From assembly GCA_965218195.1 (NCBI GenBank), contig OZ244593.1, forward strand, positions 1,302,001 through 1,366,000: a DNA stretch of 64,000 nucleotides, given 5' to 3'. The stretch is from JAPOVO01 sp965218195. GTDB lineage: Bacteria; Chloroflexota; UBA11872; VXNJ01. The position numbers and the translations under genes were made by a program. Shown here piece after piece: positions 43,153-51,881 of this stretch. Within the stretch, counting starts at the first letter, position 1. Every line of letters begins with the position of its first letter. The notes below the pieces were generated by a model. The model was not told the origin of the DNA. It worked only from the letters and a program-made list of their open reading frames with translations, and searched no databases.

Positions 43153-43556
43153 TACTTCTGGATACCGACATACTCATTGATGTCGCCCTCGACAGGCGCC
43201 CGCACTCCGGTCCAGCCTCGGAACTCCTGGACCGGATCGAGCATGGCCGAGAGAGCGCGTTTATCGCCTGGCACAGCGTCTCGAACTTCAACTACCTCGT
43301 GGCTCCATCGCGCGGCGGGATGGACGCTCGCGACTTCATCGTTGAACTGACCCGTTTTGTGGCGGTGGCAACCACCGACGCCGAGGCCATCCGTTACGCC
43401 GCCGAGCTCCCGATGCCTGACTTCGAGGACGCCATGCAGGTTGCCGCGGCGCGCGCGTGCGGCGCTCAGCATATCGTCACGAGGAACGTCAAAGACTACC
43501 AACGCTCGCCGATCCGCGCCATCAGCCTGCAAGAGGCGCTTAGCGGATTGTTCTAA
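43149..43556 (+). CDS. PIN-domain ribonuclease toxin (VapC-like)
   Basis: The 135-residue product is a PIN domain: MILLDTDILIDVALDR with the first acidic residues, a Ser/Asn patch in WHSVSNFNYLV, MPDFEDAMQVAAARA with the central acids, and IVTRNVKDYQRSPI with the last. VapC-type toxins cleave tRNA or rRNA when freed from antitoxin. The ATG overlaps the antitoxin stop (ATGA). All four PIN acidic positions appear present, so it should be active. Confidence 0.88.
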   Translation: MILLDTDILIDVALDRRPHSGPASELLDRIEHGRESAFIAWHSVSNFNYLVAPSRGGMDARDFIVELTRFVAVATTDAEAIRYAAELPMPDFEDAMQVAAARACGAQHIVTRNVKDYQRSPIRAISLQEALSGLF

Positions 43557-43634
43557 GTCTCTATGCTTTGTGAGGTCCTCAACGAGCGACCTCTGAAAAG
43601 CCGGTCCTTCAAAATCTGGAGAGGAGCGTGTGGG

Positions 43635-44508
43635 GTGAGCCGTAAACAGCAAACGAAGGCCGCCGCAGAGGCGCTGTCTCCCGTAGAGATCGCTCGCCAC
43701 ATTGAGCAGGCGGGGGTAGCAAAGGCCCGGACCGGGGTAGTCTCCACGCTGGCGCTGGCGGTGATGGCTGGGGCCTTCATAGGGTTGGGTGGCGCGCTGG
43801 CCGGCACTATCGGCACGGGTTCGGCGCTCGGCATCGGACCCACCCGGCTCCCGATGGGTCTGGGACTTACGATGGCCCTGTTCATGGTGGTGGTTACCGG
43901 GGCGGAGCTGTTCACCGGTAACAACCTGATGCTGATGGGCCTGTTCGGCCGCCGCGTAAGCCTGCGTTCGCTGGCACGCAACTGGGCGCTCGTCTACGTG
44001 GGAAAATCTGCTCGGGACTTTCATCGTCGTACTGATGGTCTACTACGGTCTGTGGTGGATACAGGAGGACCTGGCCTTCGCGGGACCTGCGCTGGCCTCC
44101 GCTAACGCCAAGGTCAATCTGTCGTTCGAGACCGCCTTCGTGCGCGGCATCCTGGCCAACATTCTGGTGTGTCTGGCCATCTGGCTGGCCATGGCCGGGC
44201 GTACGGTGACCGACAAGCTGCTGGGGATAGTCTTGCCCGTCTCCACCTTCATTGCGGCCGGGTTCGAGCACAGCGTCGCCAACATGTACTTCCTGCCCCT
44301 GGGGCTGCTGATAGCCACGGAACCCGAGGCCGTGGCCGCGGCGGGACTAACCGCCAGTCAGCTGGACCGCATGAACGTACTTTGGGTAGCGCATAACCTG
44401 GCGGCGGTAAGCCTGGGCAACATCATCGGAGGCGGCGTGATGGTCGGGCTGGCCCACTGGTTCATTCATCTGCGCGGCCGGCCAACCGGCGACGCCCCGC
44501 CCGCTTAA
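43635..44508 (+). pseudogene. Formate/nitrite-type channel, frameshifted at an A-run
   Basis: From GTG 43635 the first frame reads LSPVEIARHIEQAGVAKA, MAGAFIGLGGALAG and GAELFTGNNLMLMG, typical of the FNT channel family. After WALVYVG the run AAAA at 44003-44006 shifts the frame. Removing one A gives VGNLLGTFIVVLMVYYGLWW and joins the second frame, which ends AHNLAAVSLGNIIGGGVMVG at 44508. The joined product is ~290 residues, the normal FNT length with six membrane helices. FNT channels carry formate, nitrite or hydrosulfide. Either the gene is inactive or the extra A is a sequencing error. Confidence 0.85.
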
Positions 44509-44731
44509 CGCACGGGTCGGGGTGGGGAGCCCTAATCGGACATACCCTTCCGTAACAACGCAGAGCGCCGCGGTTCGCCGACAGATCTGTGCGGCAGACG
44601 TGGCCACCGGATCGGCCGCGAGCACTGACGCTCCCTGGAGTTCCGTGGATATCGGTATCACGAGCGTTGCGACGTAGTGTGTTGTGCTACTAACGCGGAG
44701 TGGACCGCAGGCGGTGGGGCTATGGACGAGG

Positions 44732-45340
44732 CTAGTAAAGCCGTTCCCGGTTGGCCTCGTCCTCGGAGTCGTCGATCTCCTTGGCGTTCGCGCCCGCGAT
44801 CTGGTCCGCCAGCACCTGCCCGTAGGTGGGATAGGCTGAGCGATCGATCTGGATCTCGGGGTCCCAAATCCGCGCACGGATCAGCGCCCTGCCGCAATGC
44901 AGGAACGCCTCCTCCACGGTAACCCGCAACCCGGAAAGCGGTGCCCGGCGCCTCTCTTTCATCGGCTCCAGAAGTTCCGCGTCGGTTACGATCTCGGCCT
45001 TCCCCTTCACCCGCAGCGTTTCGTTCATCCCCGGCACGAAGAAGAGCAGTCCTACGCCAGGGTTTTGCACGATGTTCCGCAGCGAGTCCACCTGGTTGTT
45101 CCCCGGGCGATCGGGAAGCAGCAGCGTCTTGTCGTCCAGCACCTGCACGAACCCGGGCGGGTCGCCTCGAGGCGAGGCGTCGGCCTGTCCGCTGGCGTTG
45201 GCAGAGCTGAGAATACAAAGGGGCGAGATGGATATGAAGTTCCGGGCGTGAACATCCAGGTGGTCCAACACCTTCTGCGTGGCCCGGGGAGCCGGCGGTT
45301 TGTAGACGGTTCGCAATTCCGAATAGTTTTCAACAGTCAT
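44732..45340 (-). CDS. FMN-binding pyridoxamine 5'-phosphate oxidase-type protein
   Basis: I favour ATG 45340 with GAGG upstream over a GTG three codons earlier; the product is 202 residues. It matches the PPOX-type flavoprotein subfamily: ADASPRGDPPGFVQVLDDKT, LLLPDRPGNNQVDSLRNI, NPGVGLLFFVPGMNETLRV and VEEAFLHCGRALIRA. Members bind FMN in a split-barrel fold and probably reduce small substrates. Gap 44509-44731 shows no gene. Confidence 0.85.
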   Translation of the reverse strand: MTVENYSELRTVYKPPAPRATQKVLDHLDVHARNFISISPLCILSSANASGQADASPRGDPPGFVQVLDDKTLLLPDRPGNNQVDSLRNIVQNPGVGLLFFVPGMNETLRVKGKAEIVTDAELLEPMKERRRAPLSGLRVTVEEAFLHCGRALIRARIWDPEIQIDRSAYPTYGQVLADQIAGANAKEIDDSEDEANRERLY

Positions 45341-45414
45341 GGTATGCACGCCTCATCGACGTCGAGCGTTTCAACTCAGTTCGGGAGTCAAACTAGGGAA
45401 AGCCACGGTAGACC

Positions 45415-45606
45415 TTACCCTCCAAACGCGGCAAGCTTTCTCGTTGGGGCGCTGCCTACGAACGTCCGCTTGCTCACTGTCCAAACCGGCTTTACCAGCA
45501 TCCTGTAGTTGATCCCCAGCGTCTCCGCGGCCTCCACACGACGCCGGTCCCGCACCAGTTCATCGAGCAGCGACTTGCCTAAAGAAGCTGTGCCGAGCCG
45601 TGATTC
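45415..45606 (-). pseudogene. Remnant of a Fis-type helix-turn-helix protein
   Basis: On the minus strand the frame reads SLLDELVRDRRRVEAAETLGI and NYRMLVKPVW, the end of a Fis/NtrC-like DNA-binding helix-turn-helix. Upstream residues in the same frame look non-coding, so the gene is a fragment. The rest of the 45341-45795 gap shows nothing further. Confidence 0.5.
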
Positions 45607-45795
45607 CGACCTTGGCGGCGGTTCTTGTATTGGCTGTTTCGTTAGCGCCGCAAGGGTATGCGCGGTACTGGTGCGGGGTCTCGTGAACGAAGCTGACCGC
45701 GGCATATTTCCTGATTTGGTCTTACCGCAAAAGGTAACTATCGTAGACAGGTTGCGTTTGACACTTTCTGAGACATTCCCCAACACGAGGTTTGA

Positions 45796-46737
45796 TTGAC
45801 GTCTGGAAATCAGGAACAATCTTCGCCGGCGATCGAGGTCCGCGGGCTCCGCAAGTCGTACGGCTCGATAGAGGCTGTGCGGGGTGTTGATCTGCGAGTT
45901 TCGGTGGGTGAGGTATTTGCCCTTTTAGGACCCAATGGCGCCGGGAAGACCACAACTGTTGAAATATTGGAGGGCTATCTAAAAAGGACGGCCGGCGACG
46001 TAGCGGTTTTGGGTCATGACCCGAGCCGGAACGACCGCAAGCTAAAGGAACGGATCGGCATCGTGTTGCAGACCACGAGCGTGGACCCGTACCTGACTGT
46101 GGAAGAGACGATAAATCTCTTCCGTGCGTATTACCCTCATCCGCTGCCGCTGGAAGAGATTCTCAGCGCGACTGGATTGACCGAGCAGCGCGGCGTCAGG
46201 GTGAGGCGTATGTCCGGCGGCCAGCAGCGCAGGCTGGATGTCGCCATCGGGCTGTCCGGAGATCCGGAGTTGCTGTTTCTGGACGAGCCTACTACGGGGT
46301 TTGATCCAGCGGCGCGGCGCGGAGCGTGGGAGATGGTCAGGAACCTCCAGCGCCTGGGCAAAACAGTAGTGCTCACGACGCACTATATGGACGAGGCGGA
46401 GTACCTGGCGGACCGGGTGGCGATCATGGTGCGCGGAAAGATCGTTGCCGAGGGAACTCCCAGCGAGTTGGCGCGTAGAGACCGAGCCACGACCATACGG
46501 TTCGCGGTGGCGTCGGAAGCGATCCGACTGCCCGAAAGTTTGCCCGCTGAATCTACCGGGAACGACGGTCAATACACGATTACGACGAACGCGCTGACCC
46601 GAAGTCTGTATCAGTTGACAGGCTGGGCGGTGGAGCAGGGAATCGAGTTGGAGGAGCTGTCGGTGTCGCCCTCGACCCTGGAGGATGTGTTCGTCGAACT
46701 CGCGGAGGCTGCGGCGCCAGACAAGGTAAGCGAATGA
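45796..46737 (+). CDS. ABC transporter ATPase (DrrA-like)
   Basis: The 313-residue product starts at TTG 45796. It has Walker A GPNGAGKTT at residues 45-53, signature MSGGQQRRLD, Walker B LLFLDEPTTGFDP and the H-loop TTHYMDEAEYL. The C-terminal ~90 residues with TLEDVFVELA are typical of DrrA/ABC-2 exporter ATPases. It powers the permease at 46734-47507, whose start it overlaps as ATGA. The pair probably exports a lipid, drug or glycan. The substrate is unknown. Confidence 0.93.
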   Translation: MTSGNQEQSSPAIEVRGLRKSYGSIEAVRGVDLRVSVGEVFALLGPNGAGKTTTVEILEGYLKRTAGDVAVLGHDPSRNDRKLKERIGIVLQTTSVDPYLTVEETINLFRAYYPHPLPLEEILSATGLTEQRGVRVRRMSGGQQRRLDVAIGLSGDPELLFLDEPTTGFDPAARRGAWEMVRNLQRLGKTVVLTTHYMDEAEYLADRVAIMVRGKIVAEGTPSELARRDRATTIRFAVASEAIRLPESLPAESTGNDGQYTITTNALTRSLYQLTGWAVEQGIELEELSVSPSTLEDVFVELAEAAAPDKVSE

Positions 46738-47507
46738 CCGCGTTCAGCCTCGCGATGCGGCAGGTCAGATACGAAAACACCGCCTTCTGGCGCAACCCTA
46801 TCGCAGCGATCTTCACGTTCGCGTTTCCACTCATGTTCCTCGTGATCTTCAATCTGCTGTTCGGCAACAACGAGATGACCTTTCCCGGAGGGACCGCCAG
46901 TACTTCGACCTTCTACGTGCCGGCCATAGCCGCGCTATCGGTGATAGGCGCCTGCTACACCAACGTGGCTATTGGGATCAGCTTCTCGAGGGATCAAGGG
47001 TTGCTCAAGCGTATCCGCGGCACGCCCCTGCCTAGCTGGTCGTTTCTATTCGGACGGATCGTGCACGCGATCATTCTGTCGGTCCTGCTGGTGGCTATAG
47101 TGACGGCCGCGGGTGCGCTGTTTTATGGCGTGGACATCCCTACCAACACGCTCCCGGCGTTTCTGGTGACGCTTGCGTTGGGCGGGGGCGCCTTCTGCGC
47201 CCTCGGACTGGCGATTGCGGCCATAATCCCCAACGCGGACGCATCGCCAGCGATTGTCAACGCGTCAATCCTGCCGCTGTTGTTCATATCAGACGTGTTT
47301 ATCCCATTGCAGGACGCGCCGTACTGGCTGACGACCTTCGCCAGTGTTTTTCCAGTAAAACACTTCTCCGCAGCGCTGCAGACATCGTTCAACCCGTTTG
47401 AAACGGGCGCGGGATTCGAGTGGATCCACCTGTTGATCATGGCCGGATGGTTGCTCGCCGGGCTATTGGTTTCGGTGGTTTTCTTCCGGTGGGAGCCCCG
47501 CCGCTAG
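46734..47507 (+). CDS. ABC-2 type transporter permease
   Basis: The 257-residue product has about six membrane segments and the ABC-2 layout: an N-terminal amphipathic part (MRQVRYENTAFWRNPIAAIF), LLKRIRGTPLPSWSFLFGRI before the central helices, and PYWLTTFASVFPVKHFSAAL near the end. It pairs with the upstream ATPase by a 4-bp overlap. Together they form a DrrAB-like half-exporter that works as a dimer in the membrane. Confidence 0.92.
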   Translation: MTAFSLAMRQVRYENTAFWRNPIAAIFTFAFPLMFLVIFNLLFGNNEMTFPGGTASTSTFYVPAIAALSVIGACYTNVAIGISFSRDQGLLKRIRGTPLPSWSFLFGRIVHAIILSVLLVAIVTAAGALFYGVDIPTNTLPAFLVTLALGGGAFCALGLAIAAIIPNADASPAIVNASILPLLFISDVFIPLQDAPYWLTTFASVFPVKHFSAALQTSFNPFETGAGFEWIHLLIMAGWLLAGLLVSVVFFRWEPRR

Positions 47508-47625
47508 CCGCCATACCTATAGCTGCGCCGAAAAACTGCGAGCGCGCCGACAAGCAATTTCCTCATTCCCGCGCCTCGTGGTTAGTATTTCACTTCCGCT
47601 TCCCGGAGACGCCGCCATACCGACG

Positions 47626-48903
47626 ATGTTTGCAGCGAATTTGAAGAACCTCAGGGACCTGCCGGTTCAACTGCGCGTATTGGTCGCTGTTGCGGCGTAT
47701 ATCGCCATCGTGGGTATCGGCGCCTCGGCGTGCGACGGCCCGCCGCAGGAGCCGGATACGGCCACCTCGTTAAAGATCGGGCTGCTGCTCAACTTCACCG
47801 GCTCGCCGGAGGCTTCCGCCGACAGGGAGCGGGCCTTCAACCTCGCGATCCGGCATATCAACCAAGGCGGGGGCGTGCTCGGCCGGCCTGTGGACGGTAT
47901 CGCCGCGGATGCCACTCCCGACCCGCTCGTGGCGGTCGACGAGGCGCGCCGCCTCATCGAGGCTGAAGGCGTCCATGCGATCGTCGGCCCCAACGCCAGC
48001 GCAGCCGCGTTGCCTGTGGCGGAGACCGTTAGCGGACCGGCGGGCATTCCGACTATCAGCCCCTCAGCCACCTCTCCCAAGCTGAGCCAAGCCGCGGACG
48101 ACGGCTACTTTTTTCGCACAACCCTCTCCGATACCGCCCAGGGCCCAGTCCTCGCGCGCGTTACCCGGGAGCGCGGTTTCGATAACGTCGGCTTGATCTA
48201 CCATGACGATGCCTATGGTCAGGGGTTGGCGACCAGTTTCGAAGAGTCCTGGAACGGGACGTTGCGGGTCGTTTCCGTCGATGCCGACCAGACAACCTAC
48301 GTCCCCGAATTGCGGCAGAGCGCGAGCGCGGGCGCTCAGGCGCTGGTGGTTATCACCTTCGAGACTCAGGCCCTGTCGATTGTCCGCGAGGCGCTCGATG
48401 AAGGTGTCTACGACCAGTTCGTCTTTGGCGACGCCGCCAAGCGAAGGAGTCTGGTGAGAGAAATCGGCGGCGCGCGATTGGGTGGCATGTACGGCACGGC
48501 GGGAGCGCCTGCTCCGGACAGCGCCGCCGCCGCCGACTGGGAGGCCGCCTTCATCGCCGAGAATGGCGAGCTGCCTGTTCTCGCCTACGTGAAAGAGACC
48601 TACGACGCGACCATCGCCATCGCCCTCGCTGCCCAGGCCGCCGGCAGCGTTGACGGCGCCGCTATCCGCGACCATCTGCGAGCGATCGGCAGTCCACCCG
48701 GCCAGACTGTCCTGGGCACGCCCGCGGGCGTCGCCGACGGCCTTCGTCTGCTCGCTGAAGGCCGCGAGATCGACTACGAGGGGGCTGCGAGCAGCCTGGA
48801 TTGGGACGACAACGGCGACCTCCGCCGCGGGTACATCGGAACCTGGCGCTTTACGGAGGACGGCGGCATCGAAGAGCTGGACGCGGTCTTGTTCGAGTAC
48901 TAG
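47626..48903 (+). CDS. ABC substrate-binding protein, amino-acid/amide type (type I)
   Basis: The ATG at 47626 puts the export segment at residues ~14-36 and gives 425 residues; an in-frame start 16 codons earlier is possible. The signal ends in GASACDGPP, close to a lipobox. Then KIGLLLNFTGSPEASADRER, INQGGGVLGRPVDG, AIVGPNASAAALPVAE and GIPTISPSATSP follow, the Leu/Ile/Val-binding-protein fold. It probably binds an amino acid or amide outside the membrane. No matching permease genes follow, so it may serve transporters encoded elsewhere. Confidence 0.88.
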   Translation: MFAANLKNLRDLPVQLRVLVAVAAYIAIVGIGASACDGPPQEPDTATSLKIGLLLNFTGSPEASADRERAFNLAIRHINQGGGVLGRPVDGIAADATPDPLVAVDEARRLIEAEGVHAIVGPNASAAALPVAETVSGPAGIPTISPSATSPKLSQAADDGYFFRTTLSDTAQGPVLARVTRERGFDNVGLIYHDDAYGQGLATSFEESWNGTLRVVSVDADQTTYVPELRQSASAGAQALVVITFETQALSIVREALDEGVYDQFVFGDAAKRRSLVREIGGARLGGMYGTAGAPAPDSAAAADWEAAFIAENGELPVLAYVKETYDATIAIALAAQAAGSVDGAAIRDHLRAIGSPPGQTVLGTPAGVADGLRLLAEGREIDYEGAASSLDWDDNGDLRRGYIGTWRFTEDGGIEELDAVLFEY

Positions 48904-48930
48904 CAGCCCTCCGCTGGCTACATCGTAGAA

Positions 48931-48954
48931 TGTAGTCACTACACGCCATGTACA
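48931..48954 (+). promoter_or_regulatory. Inverted-repeat operator candidate of the second toxin-antitoxin pair
   Basis: TGTAG (48931-48935), spacer TCA, CTACA (48939-48943) form an inverted repeat, and TGTACA at 48949-48954 is a second short palindrome. Both lie within 50 bp of the antitoxin start. Phd-family antitoxins bind short palindromes of this kind. Confidence 0.45.
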
Positions 48955-48976
48955 TAACCATTTGAAGGGACCGTAT

Positions 48977-49255
48977 ATGACCACATATAACATCAGGGAA
49001 TTCAAGGCCAGGGTCAGCAAGATACTTAGAGAACTCGATGACGGTGAAGAAGTGGTCATCACCCGTCGCGGGAAGCCATGCGGCAGGCTAACGCCCATAC
49101 ACCGCCCCACGGGGGAGCGGCCTTCGCTTGAAACGCTGAGAGGATCCTTGACTGGCCTGCCGGATGCAATCTACGAAGACTTCCTGGACATCAAGACAGT
49201 GTGGGAGCCTCGGGTTCCGCGGTCTGCCGGGACCCGGCGCAGCCGTGCTGGATAG
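48977..49255 (+). CDS. Phd/YefM-family antitoxin
   Basis: The ATG at 48977 has GAAGGGA just upstream and gives 92 residues. MTTYNIREFKARVSKILREL then GEEVVITRRGKPCGRLTPI is the Phd/YefM dimerisation and DNA-binding fold. The C-terminal half (TLRGSLTGLPDAIYEDFLDI) is the toxin-binding tail. Its end overlaps the toxin start by 11 bp. Confidence 0.88.
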   Translation: MTTYNIREFKARVSKILRELDDGEEVVITRRGKPCGRLTPIHRPTGERPSLETLRGSLTGLPDAIYEDFLDIKTVWEPRVPRSAGTRRSRAG

Positions 49256-49649
49256 TCCGGCCCGGTTCGTGGTGGACACCCACGCCCTGTGGTGGTATCT
49301 CCGTTCGCCTGAGCGTCTCACGGCCGCCGCCTCTGCCGTATTCCGCCTGGCCGAGACTGGCAACGCGACCATCGTAGTTCCCGCGATAGCCGTGGCCGAG
49401 TTCTACTTCCTGTCCGTAAAACTTGGGCAGCCCTTCGCACCCTCCGACCTGCTGAGTGCGCTGGACGCCGTGGTCGGCATAGAGCTGTCGGACCTAGGCA
49501 GAGCGCAGCTTGCGAGACTCGACCGGTTCCCGGAGATTTCCGAGATGCACGACCGCCTTATCGCCGCCGAATCAATGGCTCTCGACGCGCCGGTGGTGAC
49601 GCGAGACGAGAGCCTGCTGGCTTCGCCCCGGATAGAGACCGTCTGGTAG
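49245..49649 (+). CDS. PIN-domain toxin (VapC-like), partner of Phd antitoxin
   Basis: The start is GTG 49245 (VLDSPARFVVDTHALWWYL), giving 134 residues. PIN features are VVDTHALWWYL with the first Asp, VPAIAVAEFYFL with the Glu, and DAPVVTRDESL with the last acids. It is translated with the antitoxin through an 11-bp overlap. This is the common Phd-PIN pairing and the second PIN system in the window. Confidence 0.88.
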   Translation: MLDSPARFVVDTHALWWYLRSPERLTAAASAVFRLAETGNATIVVPAIAVAEFYFLSVKLGQPFAPSDLLSALDAVVGIELSDLGRAQLARLDRFPEISEMHDRLIAAESMALDAPVVTRDESLLASPRIETVW

Positions 49650-49703
49650 GCGGCCTACTCCCTGTGCGCCACAACGCCTTATTAAGCTCTGGTGCGCTCC
49701 CGG

Positions 49704-51332
49704 TTACTTCCTCATCCGCCGCCTGACGAAGTAGCCGATAACCAGCACCGCGATCCAGACCGGGCTGAAGATACCGACCCAGATTGCCGCTTGAGCCAGG
49801 ACGGCGCCGACCGCGGAGAGCGCCCGGACGGCGCTCCTGCCGGTGTCGCCGGCGCTCCAGCCGCCGATAACCAGGCCTTCTTTTTCGGTGACGAAGACTT
49901 CGATCCTGTCGGAGGCCCGAATGTCGCCAGCGTCCGTCTTGCCAGTTATCACGAGAGTCGCGGTATAGGGGGCGGGGCGGTAGTTGGCGTACAGATGCGT
50001 CGCGGTCGCGGTGGTTACTCCCGGCTCAACGTCCCCGGTGACCGGCGACGTGCCGTCGCCAAACGTCCATCTGAACTTGAGATCGGAGACGCCCTCAGGG
50101 CTGGTGAACGAGCCGGAGAACTCCCCCTCCTCGCCCTCTTCGATGGTGATCGTCGAGCCAGCGAACACCGTGATGACCGGAATTTCGCTGACGGTTACCA
50201 CAACCGAAGCCTTGGCTTCGGCCACGCCGGCGTCGCCCGTTCCGGTCATCGTGATCTCCGCGAAGTATGGAGAGTTTTCGACGTCGTAATAGACATGCGT
50301 TACCGGCGCGGTCACGCGGGTGTCCTCGTCGGCGGTAGGCGCCGTCCGGTCGCTGTAGTACGGCCCGGAGCCGTCGCCGAAGTCCCAGACGTATGAGAAG
50401 CGGTCGATGCCTTCGGGCGGTTTGAAGAGCGCGCGGAACCTGACCGTCTGGCCGACCCCGGCTATCTGGTCGCCGCCCGCGTCTATCTCCATGGACTGCG
50501 GCTCCAGCACGAGCGTGACGTTGACCAGCGAGAATGCCGAGGTCTGCTCGAGGAAATTGAGGCGCCCCTTGATGACCTCGATTTCGCCTTGAACCTGCGA
50601 GAGTGTCCGCTGAACGTCGAGCGCTTCCTCGACCGTGGCGGCGCGGTCGAACAGCCGTAGCAGAGCAGTCTCGGTAGCCTCCAGATTGCCAAGGCGTGAC
50701 GTCAGGTCGATGTACTCGTCCGTGACATCTCTGCTGCTGGCGTTCTCGGCCCGCACGTCGACCGCCATTTCCCTCAGTCGAGCGACCGCCTCGTCCAGGC
50801 GCTCGGCGGGTACGCGAACCGAGATAAACCCAAGGTGCCGCTCCGCGCGGCTGGTGGAGACGATCCAGCCGCCCATCTCCCGGGCCATCGCGCCGACCTC
50901 GTCGACCGAGGTTGCCACATCGACGATCTCCAGCGTCATGTCGACGGTGTAGATGATTATGCGTTTCTGGATGGCAAACTGGGTCGTCTGCTGCTGTGTG
51001 TCGCCTATGTCCTGGAGGGCGCCCGACCCAGCCGCCTGCGCGGGGGCTGCCTCTGCCTCTTGCATAACGACTTTTTCAACGACCTTCTCGACCGCCATAG
51101 CCGCGGGAGCCGCTGTGACCATCCTTTCGACGACTACTTCAACGATTCTTTCGACAGGCACTTCCTTGACGACCTCTATCATCTGGACGTCGGAAGTCTC
51201 AGCGGATTCCTCGTCGCTGCGGCCCAGGCAGGCGGTGAGCGCCAGCGCGGCGGCGAGGAGCAGTATGGTGAGCGCGCGTGGGCGCCAGAGGCGCAGTACA
51301 CTTGAGGGGACGTGTTTGGGGATGTCCATCAT
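49704..51332 (-). CDS. DUF4349-type lipoprotein with PKD domains and C-terminal membrane anchor
   Basis: The ATG at 51332 (or the next codon) starts a lipoprotein signal ending LALTACLG, so the long upstream extension is rejected; the product is 542 residues. A repetitive Val/Glu stretch follows (EVVKEVPVERIVEVVVERMV). The DUF4349 core lies at ~120-275 (MAREMGGWIVSTSRAERHLG, DLTSRLGNLEATE, coiled-coil VQGEIEVIKGRLNFLEQ). Two PKD-like beta domains come next (FSYVWDFGDGS, FRWTFGDGTSP). A membrane segment and the basic tail RRRMRK end it. It should sit on the outer face of the membrane. Function unknown. Confidence 0.82.
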   Translation of the reverse strand: MMDIPKHVPSSVLRLWRPRALTILLLAAALALTACLGRSDEESAETSDVQMIEVVKEVPVERIVEVVVERMVTAAPAAMAVEKVVEKVVMQEAEAAPAQAAGSGALQDIGDTQQQTTQFAIQKRIIIYTVDMTLEIVDVATSVDEVGAMAREMGGWIVSTSRAERHLGFISVRVPAERLDEAVARLREMAVDVRAENASSRDVTDEYIDLTSRLGNLEATETALLRLFDRAATVEEALDVQRTLSQVQGEIEVIKGRLNFLEQTSAFSLVNVTLVLEPQSMEIDAGGDQIAGVGQTVRFRALFKPPEGIDRFSYVWDFGDGSGPYYSDRTAPTADEDTRVTAPVTHVYYDVENSPYFAEITMTGTGDAGVAEAKASVVVTVSEIPVITVFAGSTITIEEGEEGEFSGSFTSPEGVSDLKFRWTFGDGTSPVTGDVEPGVTTATATHLYANYRPAPYTATLVITGKTDAGDIRASDRIEVFVTEKEGLVIGGWSAGDTGRSAVRALSAVGAVLAQAAIWVGIFSPVWIAVLVIGYFVRRRMRK

Positions 51333-51776
51333 GTGGTTTCGCCATCCTGATTCGCGCCGGTTATTGTCAGTGATGGTACACCTTCGCTGATTTTCGGCGA
51401 TGGGAATCTGCTTGTCGCTGGGCCCCGGGCGTTGCGGTCGGAGAGCTTTGTTCAGACTTGGGCGCGGTGGCCAACGATCAAGGACGAGGGATCGGCATCG
51501 GAACAAGCCGCGACTCCGGAGTTGTCCAGTAATCCGGCTTTCGTGTTGGACATCCTGGCGGCGCGGAATCGCTTGATCGTCGAACATGTACTTCCCTCGT
51601 GGTCCACTCGCCCTAGGGTCTCATTTAGATAGTACGCGTGGTTGGACGAAAACGTTCCATCGTCACCTGCGCGACTTTCGAAGCCAGACGGAATGGACTG
51701 TGGGCAGACGGCGTATTCTTTAATTTATGTATTCATTTAAGAGGGATGTGCCTGTAGACGCCCGGTCTCGCCGAAC

Positions 51777-51878
51777 GTGATAGGGCTGGTCTCGTGTAAC
51801 ATCCGGCATAGCCATGTCCCCTGGCATTGTTTGGTCGATATGGGCGTGGACGTTGCGCTGCTGCAGGAAGCGGCCTGA
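51777..51878 (+). pseudogene. N-terminal fragment of an endonuclease/exonuclease/phosphatase-family protein
   Basis: From GTG 51777 the frame reads LVSCNIRHSHVPWHCLVDMG and VDVALLQEAA, then stops. This matches the family start in which W/CN, PW and a catalytic Glu in LLQEA occur. Nothing of the rest of the enzyme follows, because the DUF402 gene begins 4 bp later. It is probably a remnant. 51333-51776 shows no gene. Confidence 0.5.
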
Positions 51879-51881
51879 AAA

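Noticed and set aside
47626..48903. Treating the solute-binding protein as part of the DrrAB-like transporter
   Set aside because: DrrAB-type exporters use no binding protein, and this protein belongs to the amino-acid/amide importer type. The adjacency is probably incidental.
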